From NCBI GenBank assembly GCA_038230695.1, contig JBBRMT010000006.1, positions 1 through 45,254 of the forward strand: 45,254 nt of DNA, written 5' to 3'. The position numbers and the translations under genes are program-made. Shown here piece by piece: positions 37,505 to 45,254 of this stretch. The notes beneath the pieces are model-generated. The model saw only the letters and a program-made list of their open reading frames with translations. It did no database searches and was not told the DNA's origin. Numbering within the stretch: the first letter of the stretch is position 1; the number at the start of each line of letters is the position of its first letter. Source of the DNA: QHBQ01 sp038230695 (GTDB lineage Bacteria > Chloroflexota > Chloroflexia > QHBQ01).

Positions 37505-39697
37505 ATGAAGTGTCGTCGAGCAGTGCAATCTGTCAGCCTAATGTTGTCGGCGATGCTGGTTATAGTTTCACTTGCAAATAGTGCGCCGCCAACTGCTATT
37601 GCAAGTCTTGCACAGCAATCTAGCTGTCAGGCACCAACTTGGTGCGTCAGCCCCAGCCAGAGTGGTAGCGGTATTCCTAACTTGCTGAGAGGCGTTGCCG
37701 TTGTTGGCGATAACGATGTCTGGGCGGTGGGTACCTCGAATGTAGGCCAATTTGGCGGCACTCCGATCACTGAACATTGGAATGGCAGTAGCTGGGCTAC
37801 TGGCAGTAGCCCAGCGCCTGACCCTTCGCGCAACTATCTGGCATCTGCCGCCGCAATCGCTTCTAACAACGTCTGGTTGGTCGGTGCATACTACACAGGA
37901 ACAAATACGGCTGGCTGCAATCTACCCGCTGGCCTTATGTTCGTGCAATGCACGCTGGTGGAGCAGTGGAACGGCACCAGCTGGAACCTGATCCCTAGCC
38001 CCAACGTGAACGATAATTATGCAGTAGGCAGCGCATTGAACGCAGTGGCAGTGTTGCCCAAGGATCCAAGCTATCACGACATCGTTGCGGCGGGTTCAAC
38101 TTTTGTGAATGCGCCTGGTAGCAGCTACAATCAAAGTTTGATTGAGTATTATCACAATGCAAACTCATCATGGGAGATTATGGATACTCATAACCTCAAC
38201 CCTTATCCAGGTAATGCTCTAACTGGGGTGGCAACCAGTAACGGTGCCAACGACAGCTTAGATGAGATGTGGGCAGTAGGCTATGGCTACGGCTATAGCG
38301 GAGGTCGAAACCCCATTATCGGCCACTATTCGGCTAGTGGCGGCTGGCAGCTACAACAAAGCAGTGAGCCTACCAACCAGGATGCCTACTTGAGCGCAGT
38401 GGATGTTTTCGCACCCAGCGATGTTTGGGCAGTAGGAGCATATGAAACGAACAATATCTACTATCCTCTTATTGAACACTGGGATGGCAGCAACTGGCAT
38501 TATGCCGACAATCTCTCTGGCATTACTGGTATCTTGTCTGGCGTGTTCGTAACCAAGGAGCGGGATGTCTGGGCGGTAGGTGGTCAAGGGGGCAGTACGC
38601 TGGTTATGCACTGGTATGGTAGCAGCCTTGATGATAAGAACTCTTGGACGGTAGTGCCGAGCCAGAATCCTGGCGGAAACAATCCGCTGCTGGCGGTTGG
38701 CGCACTGCCAGGCATTATTGCCGGGCCGATATCCAGCGTTTGGGCGGTGGGTAGCTCCGATGCTAATACTCTGGTTGAGGATATTCAATCTCCTACTGCA
38801 CCCTATTACTCTAGGAACTATTTTGTAGAAACCATAAATCCGCAGACCCATTACAGTAAGGGCTGCGATGCAGGTAACCGACTTGAGAGCGGCGCTATCG
38901 TTCTAGATTATGGAAAGCCTAAAGACTTGGGCAGCGGTGTATATGGTACCCTACTTCTTGATGGCCAGACAAAGGTTACTACAGAGCAAATTACAAAAGC
39001 AGTGGAGAGCTTTGCCGATGGGTACCATGACGGCCGTTTCGGTACGAATCGGTTGAGGTGTCCGTTCGAAATAGGCCCTCCAGTCGGTTCGCTTACTATA
39101 GCAGTTGGTATAAACAATGACAACAGAGATGGTCTTGCTGCCCTTACTCCACAGCATGCAAGGGCTTGGGCAACTATGATTAAAACTATCAAAGCCTATG
39201 TATTCAACAAGGGCTATAGTGAGATGAATATTGTTGCTGCTATGGATGCGGAAGAGGGTTGGAGCAACTACTCTGATGCCGCAATATGGGCTACCTACTA
39301 TAATAGCTACCAAACTTCAACTTATTACAACTTCGGCAGTATAGATAACTATCCATGTGATAACAATACACGAATACCAAATCCACCTTTCACTGGCGGT
39401 TGCACCGGCTGGAAGATATACCAATTCTACCAAATTTCCTGGGGTATTGGCGGGAAACCACTACCCGAAATCTATCATACTCTTGAAGCAAGGTATTGGT
39501 ACCTTGTAGATCGCTGGGGGATAGATAGCGGGAATGGTTCAATGACTTTCATTGGCGAAACGACGCACTGGCGCTCATGTGGCTGCGATTACAATCCGGC
39601 GCAGGCATGGCAAGTTTTCTGGTTGGAGCTTAATCAAGATCCACAAACCGTACAGCAAATAGTTTCTACGGACTTCGATGATATGCCACAACAGTAA
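37505..39697 (+). CDS. Secreted beta-propeller protein with C-terminal domain
   Basis: A signal peptide (to about residue 34) is followed by propeller blades recognisable by D-VWAVG repeats (DVWAVGTS, EMWAVGYG, DVWAVGAY, DVWAVGGQ, SVWAVGSS) alternating with EHWNGSSW-like strands, about seven in all. From about 450 a different domain starts, with LDYGKP, VAAMDAEEGWSNYSDA and IYQFYQISWG, resembling glycoside-hydrolase-like extracellular domains. No catalytic residue can be named with confidence. Codon use is less G/C-biased than in the core genes, hinting at transfer or relaxed selection. Confidence 0.7.
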   Translation: MKCRRAVQSVSLMLSAMLVIVSLANSAPPTAIASLAQQSSCQAPTWCVSPSQSGSGIPNLLRGVAVVGDNDVWAVGTSNVGQFGGTPITEHWNGSSWATGSSPAPDPSRNYLASAAAIASNNVWLVGAYYTGTNTAGCNLPAGLMFVQCTLVEQWNGTSWNLIPSPNVNDNYAVGSALNAVAVLPKDPSYHDIVAAGSTFVNAPGSSYNQSLIEYYHNANSSWEIMDTHNLNPYPGNALTGVATSNGANDSLDEMWAVGYGYGYSGGRNPIIGHYSASGGWQLQQSSEPTNQDAYLSAVDVFAPSDVWAVGAYETNNIYYPLIEHWDGSNWHYADNLSGITGILSGVFVTKERDVWAVGGQGGSTLVMHWYGSSLDDKNSWTVVPSQNPGGNNPLLAVGALPGIIAGPISSVWAVGSSDANTLVEDIQSPTAPYYSRNYFVETINPQTHYSKGCDAGNRLESGAIVLDYGKPKDLGSGVYGTLLLDGQTKVTTEQITKAVESFADGYHDGRFGTNRLRCPFEIGPPVGSLTIAVGINNDNRDGLAALTPQHARAWATMIKTIKAYVFNKGYSEMNIVAAMDAEEGWSNYSDAAIWATYYNSYQTSTYYNFGSIDNYPCDNNTRIPNPPFTGGCTGWKIYQFYQISWGIGGKPLPEIYHTLEARYWYLVDRWGIDSGNGSMTFIGETTHWRSCGCDYNPAQAWQVFWLELNQDPQTVQQIVSTDFDDMPQQ

Positions 39698-39727
39698 CTA
39701 AGCGGCTTCTTGGTAGGAGGCAAAGCG

Positions 39728-40462
39728 GTGAGAATTCCTCAACTTCGATCAAAGTTGCGATACCTTGTTCTAGGTGCTGTAAGTACGGCCCTCGTTCTAG
39801 GCATTGTCTCTTGCGACAACCCGAATCAGTCTGGCACACACAGTAATCCGGCGGTTAAAGTATCGCAGGATACAACCCCCACATTGTACAGTCGTGGCTA
39901 CCCCACCGGATTTCCTACACCAGTGAATCACGAAACCTTCGATGCCATCATTGAGCAGAACGACAACATACTTAGAACTCAGGTGGCACTCACTTCCACG
40001 CCACCCGAGCCAACGTGGGAACCATCTGAACCTACCCCAACATTGATGATGGGTATATTGTTGGGGTGTAGCAATCGCGGCGGCTATGACTATATTGGAG
40101 TAACTTGCTGGCGTGATATGATTAATGGTCAGGTTCTAAGCGTGATAGCGGGGAGCGAGTCAACATCGCATCTGGGTTGGGACACCAGCCAAGGAGTCAT
40201 CCTTGTATATCACAGCGCACATCCAATGATGCAACCTGACTACTATCCAGATGAGGTGTATAACACTCCATTCAAGCGCGGGCCATTGCGAATTGACGCA
40301 GTGAATGGCACGCGTTTTACCCTTGAGACCTATGATGCGGTTGACACACCGTTCCCGGGTACTCCTACCGTCATCATCTTTGACCTCGCCACCCGTCAGT
40401 TCGTCTCACCATTATCAGTTCAATCACCGCGTTGGTTTGCTTTATCCCCGTTTTTGTTGTAA
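39728..40462 (+). CDS. Predicted lipoprotein of unknown function
   Basis: The GTG start has TAGGAGG 7 nt upstream and gives 244 residues. A hydrophobic segment ends in LGIVSC, a lipobox-like motif with Cys near residue 27. A spacer with TP/EP pairs follows, and then a compact domain with GCSNRGGYDYIGVTCWRD and LGWDTSQGVILVYH, probably beta-rich. I recognise no family. It lies 30 nt after the propeller gene and shares its plainer codon use, so the two likely form one unit. Confidence 0.65.
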   Translation: MRIPQLRSKLRYLVLGAVSTALVLGIVSCDNPNQSGTHSNPAVKVSQDTTPTLYSRGYPTGFPTPVNHETFDAIIEQNDNILRTQVALTSTPPEPTWEPSEPTPTLMMGILLGCSNRGGYDYIGVTCWRDMINGQVLSVIAGSESTSHLGWDTSQGVILVYHSAHPMMQPDYYPDEVYNTPFKRGPLRIDAVNGTRFTLETYDAVDTPFPGTPTVIIFDLATRQFVSPLSVQSPRWFALSPFLL

Positions 40463-40553
40463 AATACCGCTAACGCCGTCAGAATACGGTAATATGGCCG
40501 TGCCCGCCACAGTGGGCGCAAGTTCGCATATGTTAAAGGAGCGTGTTACAAAT

Positions 40554-40703
40554 ATGGCCGACGAGCGCATCAAGGTCAAGTCTACCGATATTGAGAAGCT
40601 GATTGAGTGGCTGCGCCAGAAGGGGCAGCCCCAGACCATCGAAGCCCTGAGCCGCGAGTTCATCCGCATCGCCCACGAGGAAGTCAACGGCAAGGGACGC
40701 TAG
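40554..40703 (+). CDS. Small helical protein, possible HTH (49 residues)
   Basis: The protein starts MADERIKVKS and continues with two amphipathic helices (DIEKLIEWLRQKG, TIEALSREFIRI) that could form a compact helix-turn-helix. In-frame ATGs at 40494 and 40530 are possible; 40554 is chosen because AAAGGAG lies upstream, though 13 nt away. It precedes the 604-residue gene on the same strand, and a hairpin lies between. Function unknown. Confidence 0.6.
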   Translation: MADERIKVKSTDIEKLIEWLRQKGQPQTIEALSREFIRIAHEEVNGKGR

Positions 40704-40724
40704 GGGCTAGGTTAGGATAATGCA

Positions 40725-40746
40725 GGGGCGTGATTTATCACGCCCC
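40725..40746. terminator. 9-bp hairpin (REP-like)
   Basis: GGGGCGTGA pairs with TCACGCCCC over TTTA. No T-tract follows, so it may be attenuating or merely a repeat. Confidence 0.6.
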
Positions 40747-40794
40747 CATGAAGGGTATCACCCTGGTAATAGCATGATTGAATAGAGGAGATGG

Positions 40795-42609
40795 ATGGCA
40801 ACAAAGACGAAGGTAGAAGAGACGACGCAAGATCGCACGGCGCAGCAGGATCTGGCTGACCGCGCTTATAAGCTGCTGCTGCGCCGCGCCACGATTGTCG
40901 CACACGGCAGCACGGTTAGCGCACCGCTGACCATGCTTGCCAGTGGCCTGAGCGCGGAAGTGGCGGCGGTCGAGGCCGCGCTGTCGGCCAACCCGCAAAC
41001 TTTTAGCCGCGAGGAGCGCGGCGAACAGGTCTACTTCGGCATCGAGAAATCGGGCCTGCGTGCCGACCGCGTGGCCGACTGGAAGCCGCAGCACGACCTG
41101 GCGCATCGCCTCAACCCCGACGCAACCGTGATCACCCCCGAAGAGAGCCGCCAGATGGCAGCGGAGTTTGCCCGCCGCGCTGCTGCGGCTAAGGCCGCCC
41201 GCGATCAGGCCGAGCAGGATCAACTCTTGCAGGAACAAGAGGCGATGAGGGCAATGCAGAACGCCGCTGCCGCGCAGGTTAGCGAGAACGAATTGTTCGC
41301 CCACTATGTCACACCGGAGAGCAGCGACTTTTACGACTTGCTCGTTGAAGAAGAACCTGTTGCCGTTGTGGAGGAGCCAGCCGCCCCCCCGGTCGCGCCC
41401 AGCACCATCTATACCATCAACGTCAACGGTGTGGACCAGCAGATTGACCTCAGCTCCCCGCTCGATGAAATCACCAGCCAGTACCAACCAGCCTTCGCTG
41501 CCATACTACGCGCCGCGCTAACTGAAGACTTCCGCTTTGTCAACTTCGACGAGCAATGGTATCTCGACGATCTGGTGGAACGCTTCAGCAAGGGCGACAT
41601 TCGCCGCATCAAGGACTACCTGGCCGAGACTAACGAGGCGCTCTCTGACCGCACCTTCCTTACCGACCTGTTCAACAAGCGCCCCACCGACCCCGACTAT
41701 GAAGCCTACCGCTTCTCCCTGAATTACCGTCTGCTCAAAGAGAAGAAGGAGTTTGAGTTTGTCGGCGTGGCTGATGAGCGCCTCTGGCTGACCGCTAACT
41801 CCACTGTCATCCACCAGAAGCGTAAGGCCAGCGAAATTGGGCAGGACTATCGCTACCTCGATGAACCGGCCCTGGCCGAGAGCGAGGATGCGGTTAGCGG
41901 CACAGGCGACAAGCGCAAGCTGGAACACACTCTCTCTTACTATGAGTATGAGAATGGGTTTCTGCCGCTCGATCGCGCCGCCCGCGAGTTCTTCCCCACA
42001 GCGGTGCTGGATGATCAACGCGCCGCCATCTTTCGCTTCGAGTCGCCGCAGCTATACGTTACCTACCTGGTCGAACTGCGCTTCCCCAGCCCCAATCGCG
42101 GCGGCTACCTGGTGGGCCTTGACGAGTTCTACCAGAACCTTGTCCCCGGCGCAAACTTCGCCATCGAGGCCACCGCCCGACCCAATGTCTACACCATCAC
42201 CTTCAACCGCCTTAGCGCCCAGCAGGAGGAGCGGTTGTTGCAGTTTGACGAGCGGCGCAGTCGCTATGTCTTCCGCCCGGTCCTCTTCAACGTGCAGACC
42301 GATGCACAGATGCTCCTCAGCGAAGCCCGCTTCCCCCGCCTGGAGAGCCTGCACCGCCTCGATGAGGCCGAGCGCAAGCGCCCCGAACTGGTGGTAAGCC
42401 GCACCTTCGAGGTGGTGGGCGACACCGTGGAGCGCGACGGCAATAGCGTCCACTGGGCATTGCTCGATGACCTCTTCCCCGCCGTCAACATCCAGCGACC
42501 GTTCTCCCGCGCCTACCTGCGGGCAATCCTGACCAGCAGCCAGCATCCTTACTTCAGCTCCGACCCTGAAGGTGGCGATAGCTACTACTACGACCCTGCT
42601 AAGAAGTAA
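40795..42609 (+). CDS. Unrecognised 604-residue protein
   Basis: The N-terminal 90 residues look helical, with a possible winged-helix unit (AYKLLLRRATIV, TMLASGLSAEVAAVEAAL, VYFGI). An Ala/Gln-rich helical linker (110-160) follows, and a Pro-rich spacer (near 190-205) leads to a large globular domain of about 390 residues without recognisable motifs. No signal peptide or membrane helix. It is a cytoplasmic protein, perhaps DNA-binding through its N-terminus, and may pair with the small protein upstream. AGGAG is 4 nt from the ATG, slightly close. Confidence 0.6.
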   Translation: MATKTKVEETTQDRTAQQDLADRAYKLLLRRATIVAHGSTVSAPLTMLASGLSAEVAAVEAALSANPQTFSREERGEQVYFGIEKSGLRADRVADWKPQHDLAHRLNPDATVITPEESRQMAAEFARRAAAAKAARDQAEQDQLLQEQEAMRAMQNAAAAQVSENELFAHYVTPESSDFYDLLVEEEPVAVVEEPAAPPVAPSTIYTINVNGVDQQIDLSSPLDEITSQYQPAFAAILRAALTEDFRFVNFDEQWYLDDLVERFSKGDIRRIKDYLAETNEALSDRTFLTDLFNKRPTDPDYEAYRFSLNYRLLKEKKEFEFVGVADERLWLTANSTVIHQKRKASEIGQDYRYLDEPALAESEDAVSGTGDKRKLEHTLSYYEYENGFLPLDRAAREFFPTAVLDDQRAAIFRFESPQLYVTYLVELRFPSPNRGGYLVGLDEFYQNLVPGANFAIEATARPNVYTITFNRLSAQQEERLLQFDERRSRYVFRPVLFNVQTDAQMLLSEARFPRLESLHRLDEAERKRPELVVSRTFEVVGDTVERDGNSVHWALLDDLFPAVNIQRPFSRAYLRAILTSSQHPYFSSDPEGGDSYYYDPAKK

Positions 42610-42625
42610 ACAACCCTGCCCCTAC

Positions 42626-42731
42626 CCCTCCCCAAATGGGGAGGCTGGTAGGGGGAGCGCAAAAATCAACCAGTGTAGAGACCCTACCCAACCCCTCCCC
42701 AAAGGGGAGGCTGGTAGGGGGAGCGCAAACC
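42626..42731. repeat. Tandem pair of palindromic REP-like elements
   Basis: Two copies of a 41-nt unit (CCCCTCCCCAAA...GGGGAGGCTGGTAGGGGGAGCGCAAA) at 42626-42666 and 42691-42731, 24 nt apart and nearly identical. Each can fold on its CCCC/GGGG arms. Confidence 0.8.
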
Positions 42732-42797
42732 CATGCAAGATTTATTCGTTATAAATATAGAGCATAACCCAATCTACCAATTTGGAGACCCCGACTA

Positions 42798-43799
42798 ATG
42801 CGTAATCCCGAAGTGAAGTACAACCTGCCAATTTCGCAGCTCGATCTATCTGCCGATGGTGAAGATCGCAGCGTCCTCACCCCCCGCTTTCTTACCTATC
42901 TTGAGCGGCTAGTTAGCGGCAGCGAACAACCCGCCATCCGTGAACTTGCCCTCCTGTCCGACCTGAGCGCGGTGGAGCGCAGCGAACTGGCAGCCCGTTG
43001 GAGCCAGATCCCTGTCGAACGCCGCCGCCGCATCGTCAGCAACCTGGTGCAGTTGGCCGAGGACAACGTAGAGTATGATTTTAACAACCTCTGCCTGCAA
43101 GCGATTGATGACAGCGATGCCGCAGTACGCAAGCACGCCGCCGATGGCCTGTGGGAGAGCGAACGCTCGTCCGCGCTAAACAGCCTGCTTGACCACGTTG
43201 CCACTGACATATCGCCAGAGGTACGCGCCGCCGCCGCGCTGTCGCTCGGCCATTTCGTCTACCTGGCGGAGATTGGCAAGCTGCGCCCCTATCAGAAGCT
43301 GCGCTTGCACGATACCCTGTTGGCCGCCTGCAACGATGTCAGCCAGCCAGCCGAGGTGCGCCGCCGCGCCATTGAAGCGGTCGCCTACCTCAGCGCCGAC
43401 GCAGACATTCTCACCGCGATTGAGGATGCCTACCACAGCGATGAAGCGCAGATGCAGGCCAGCGCGGTTCACGCCATGGGCCGCAATATGAATACCCGTT
43501 GGTTGGATACAGTGATGGCCGAGATGGACAGCGGCTCCGCCGAAATGCGTTACGAGGCGGCCCGTGCCGCTGGTGAACTTAGCGATCGTCGCGCCGTTCC
43601 CCAACTGCTGGGGCTGTTGAGTGACCGTGATAACGAGGTCAAGCTAGCCGCGATCTGGTCACTGGGGCAGATTGGCGGCGCGGTCGCCACCAACGCGCTG
43701 AAGCAGGTATCGCAGAGCGAGGATGCGGCGATCGGCGATGCCGCTCAGGAGGCAATGGCCGAAGCCCGCCTTGTAGACGACCCTATGGGAGTGCTTTAG
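42798..43799 (+). CDS. HEAT-repeat protein
   Basis: The 333 residues are almost wholly helical, with about five HEAT-like units (SDAAVRKHAADGLWE, SPEVRAAAALSLGHF, PAEVRRRAIEAVAYL, SAEMRYEAARAAGEL, NEVKLAAIWSLGQIGG). Such solenoids bind partner proteins; no catalytic residues are present. An 80-residue N-terminal part is less regular. It ends 2 nt before the aminotransferase start, so the two are coupled. Partner unknown. Confidence 0.85.
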   Translation: MRNPEVKYNLPISQLDLSADGEDRSVLTPRFLTYLERLVSGSEQPAIRELALLSDLSAVERSELAARWSQIPVERRRRIVSNLVQLAEDNVEYDFNNLCLQAIDDSDAAVRKHAADGLWESERSSALNSLLDHVATDISPEVRAAAALSLGHFVYLAEIGKLRPYQKLRLHDTLLAACNDVSQPAEVRRRAIEAVAYLSADADILTAIEDAYHSDEAQMQASAVHAMGRNMNTRWLDTVMAEMDSGSAEMRYEAARAAGELSDRRAVPQLLGLLSDRDNEVKLAAIWSLGQIGGAVATNALKQVSQSEDAAIGDAAQEAMAEARLVDDPMGVL

Positions 43800-43801
43800 C
43801 T

Positions 43802-45028
43802 ATGGATGAAACCACGGTGGACAACGATCTATACGCGGAACTCTGGTCCGCCTCAGCCCGATCCTGGAATACTCCGGCTGCGGAACCCAGCGGGCGGCCA
43901 CGCCCCAGCCTGATCAGCTTCACCTATGGCCTGCCCGATGCCGCCACCTTCCCCAGCGAGGAACTGACTGGCGCAGCCAGCCTGGTGCTGCGCGAACACG
44001 CCGCTACCGCCTTGCAATATGGCAGTATCCACGGTAGCCCTCGCCTGATTGCTGCGCTGATTCGCAAGCTGAAGGATGATGAGGGGTTGGACCTCACCCC
44101 CGATCAGGTGATGATCACCAACGGCTCGTCGGGCGCGTTGAGCCAGGTTGCCCGCGTGTTGCTCGACCCCGGCGACTATATGGTGGCCGAAGCGCCCAGC
44201 TTCCTCGGCGCGGTCAACACTTTTCGTCGCGCCCAGGCCCAGATTATCGAAGTGCCGCTCGATGGCGAGGGTATCAGGATTGATGCGCTGGAACACGCCT
44301 TGCAAGCGGCCCGCACTGCTGGGCAGCGGGTCAAGTTCCTCTACGTGATGCCCAACTATCAGAACCCCAGCGGCGTAACCCTCTCGTTCCCCCGTCGCCA
44401 CGACTTGCTCGATCTGGCCGCCGAGTATCGCACCCTCATCCTGGAAGACGATGCTTACCGCGATATTCGCTTCGAGGGCGATGCCCTACCCTCACTGTAT
44501 GGCATAGATGCGCTCGGCGACATCCGCGGCCACGTCATCCGCACCGGCACCTTTAGCAAGATCCTGGCGGCTGGCTTGCGCCTGGGCTGGCTGATTGCGC
44601 CTGCGCCGGTTCTTCGCAAGCTGGCTGCCTTCAAGGAAGACGGCGGCACCAGCCCATTCTCCTCGGCTATCGCCGCCGCTTACACTGAGGCTGGCGAGCT
44701 TGGCCCGCACATCGAGCAGCTACAGCAACATTACAAGCGCAAGCGCGACGCAATGCTCCGCACCATGCGCCAGCATTTCCCCCCTGTGGTAAGCTGGAGC
44801 GAACCTGCGGGCGGCTTCTTCATCTGGGTTACGCTACCGGAGCATCTCGATGCCCGCGCCCTGCTACCCACCGCCCACGAGGAAGGGGTTGACTACCTCC
44901 CTGGCAGCGCCTGCTTCGCCTCCGATAGCGGCAACAACAACATCCGCCTCGCCTTCAGCCAGCCCAGCCTCGACGACATCGAAGAGGGCATCAAGCGATT
45001 GGGCCGCGTGCTTGCTGCTGCGCTCTGA
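43802..45028 (+). CDS. PLP-dependent aminotransferase, LysN/MocR-like
   Basis: A 408-residue class I/II aminotransferase. The fold landmarks are SFTYGLPD, YGSIHGSPRLIAALI, ITNGSSGALSQV, PNYQNPSGV, DDAYRDIRFEG, the PLP lysine K253 in TGTFSKILAAGLRLGW, and the substrate-carboxylate arginine in NNIRLAFSQ. There is no GntR head, so it resembles 2-aminoadipate or broad-range transaminases. Substrate cannot be fixed. The HEAT gene just upstream may be functionally linked. Confidence 0.9.
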   Translation: MDETTVDNDLYAELWSASARSWNTPAAEPSGRPRPSLISFTYGLPDAATFPSEELTGAASLVLREHAATALQYGSIHGSPRLIAALIRKLKDDEGLDLTPDQVMITNGSSGALSQVARVLLDPGDYMVAEAPSFLGAVNTFRRAQAQIIEVPLDGEGIRIDALEHALQAARTAGQRVKFLYVMPNYQNPSGVTLSFPRRHDLLDLAAEYRTLILEDDAYRDIRFEGDALPSLYGIDALGDIRGHVIRTGTFSKILAAGLRLGWLIAPAPVLRKLAAFKEDGGTSPFSSAIAAAYTEAGELGPHIEQLQQHYKRKRDAMLRTMRQHFPPVVSWSEPAGGFFIWVTLPEHLDARALLPTAHEEGVDYLPGSACFASDSGNNNIRLAFSQPSLDDIEEGIKRLGRVLAAAL

Positions 45029-45111
45029 GGATGAAGGACTGAGTGCTGAGGAATGATAGGCACGGACCCACCCCCAGCCCCTTCTGGCGGGAGGGGAGAA
45101 CATCAGAACTT

Positions 45112-45139
45112 ACTACATTCTACAATCTACATTCTACAA
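45112..45139 (+). repeat. TCTACAA/TCTACAT heptamers
   Basis: Four tandem 7-nt units precede the NYN gene, just after a remnant of the 132-bp palindromic element (45065-45112). Confidence 0.85.
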
Positions 45140-45155
45140 TCAAAGAGGTGTGGCG

Positions 45156-45254
45156 ATGAGTACAAACTATGGGATGCAGGGCTGCCAGAATGTCGGCGTT
45201 TTTGTGGATGTTTCCAACCTTTTCTACTCGGCAAAGAGCGTGGGGGTGGAGGTC
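45156..45254 (+). CDS. NYN-domain protein, N-terminus only (partial)
   Basis: ATG with GAGGTG 6 nt upstream. The 33 visible residues include VGVFVDVSNLFYSAK, the first strand and the Asp-x-x-Asn of the NYN/LabA-type PIN-fold nuclease family. The gene runs off the right edge, so length and further domains are unknown. Confidence 0.75.
   Translation, partial: MSTNYGMQGCQNVGVFVDVSNLFYSAKSVGVEV

Noticed and set aside
40305..40553. Longer version of the small helical protein
   Set aside because: It overlaps the upstream lipoprotein, and only the later ATG follows a ribosome site.

Overview
The window is about 45 kb of GC-rich bacterial chromosome, packed with housekeeping genes, and best fits a member of the phylum Chloroflexota. 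This is inferred from gene families and protein style; no rRNA is present to confirm it. Supporting signs are the rny-ymdB-spoVS cluster, SpoVS in what need not be a sporulator, a core (N-domain-less) MetE pair, extracellular proteins with Pro/Thr spacers or DVWAVG propeller repeats, many TTG starts, and several lineage-specific hypothetical proteins. No tRNA, rRNA, CRISPR array, intact transposase or prophage was seen.

Layout. 1-241 is the tail of an unrecognised gene. 489-3209 (+) holds two core-MetE-like proteins and a glutaredoxin-like protein. 3211-16025 (-) is a long leftward block: V4R-like sensor, small unknown, recJ, tsaD (with a huge disordered insertion), rimI-like acetyltransferase, zinc-ribbon membrane protein, Cys-motif protein, the c-di-AMP receptor darA, a SpoIIIAA/Ycf45-like AAA-R3H protein, a GNAT-like protein, pdxT and pdxS. 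A compact divergent promoter pair at 16141-16200 separates pdxS from a rightward block: 28-codon sORF, radC, a GT4 glycosyltransferase, a TPR/zinc-ribbon membrane protein, tsaE and tsaB. 21708-24447 (-) has an ActP-type symporter, its DUF485 partner and a LOG-like protein. From 24511 rightward come a GT-C-like membrane glycosyltransferase, a 0.9-kb gene-free stretch with a MITE-like element, rny-ymdB-spoVS, a PHP phosphoesterase, an AIM24 protein, a PIN-TRAM membrane protein, hflX with a leader peptide, three secreted proteins of plainer codon use, a small helical protein with a 604-residue unknown, a HEAT protein, an aminotransferase and the start of a NYN-domain gene.

How the genes fit together. 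The t6A tRNA modification genes are split: tsaD with rimI and recJ in one operon, tsaE-tsaB in another. pdxS-pdxT makes pyridoxal phosphate. rny-ymdB-spoVS is an RNA-turnover and developmental-signalling cluster. darA implies c-di-AMP signalling. HflX is a ribosome-rescue GTPase.

The most interesting signals are these. (1) A short leader ORF encoding MIRLRLSL, with its own Shine-Dalgarno and strong hairpins, lies just upstream of hflX, whose own start appears to be a rare ATT; this looks like a ribosome-stalling attenuator. (2) TsaD is bisected by about 527 residues of acidic and Pro/Gln-rich sequence. (3) Heptanucleotide tandem repeats occur at more than a dozen loci, some forming long perfect inverted repeats and some lying inside coding sequence. 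(4) Palindromic elements have been spliced in frame into proteins (QPPPKxGEG peptides). (5) A MetE-like paralogue has lost its zinc ligands, and a glutaredoxin-like protein has SPRS where the active site should be. (6) A 28-codon sORF precedes radC.
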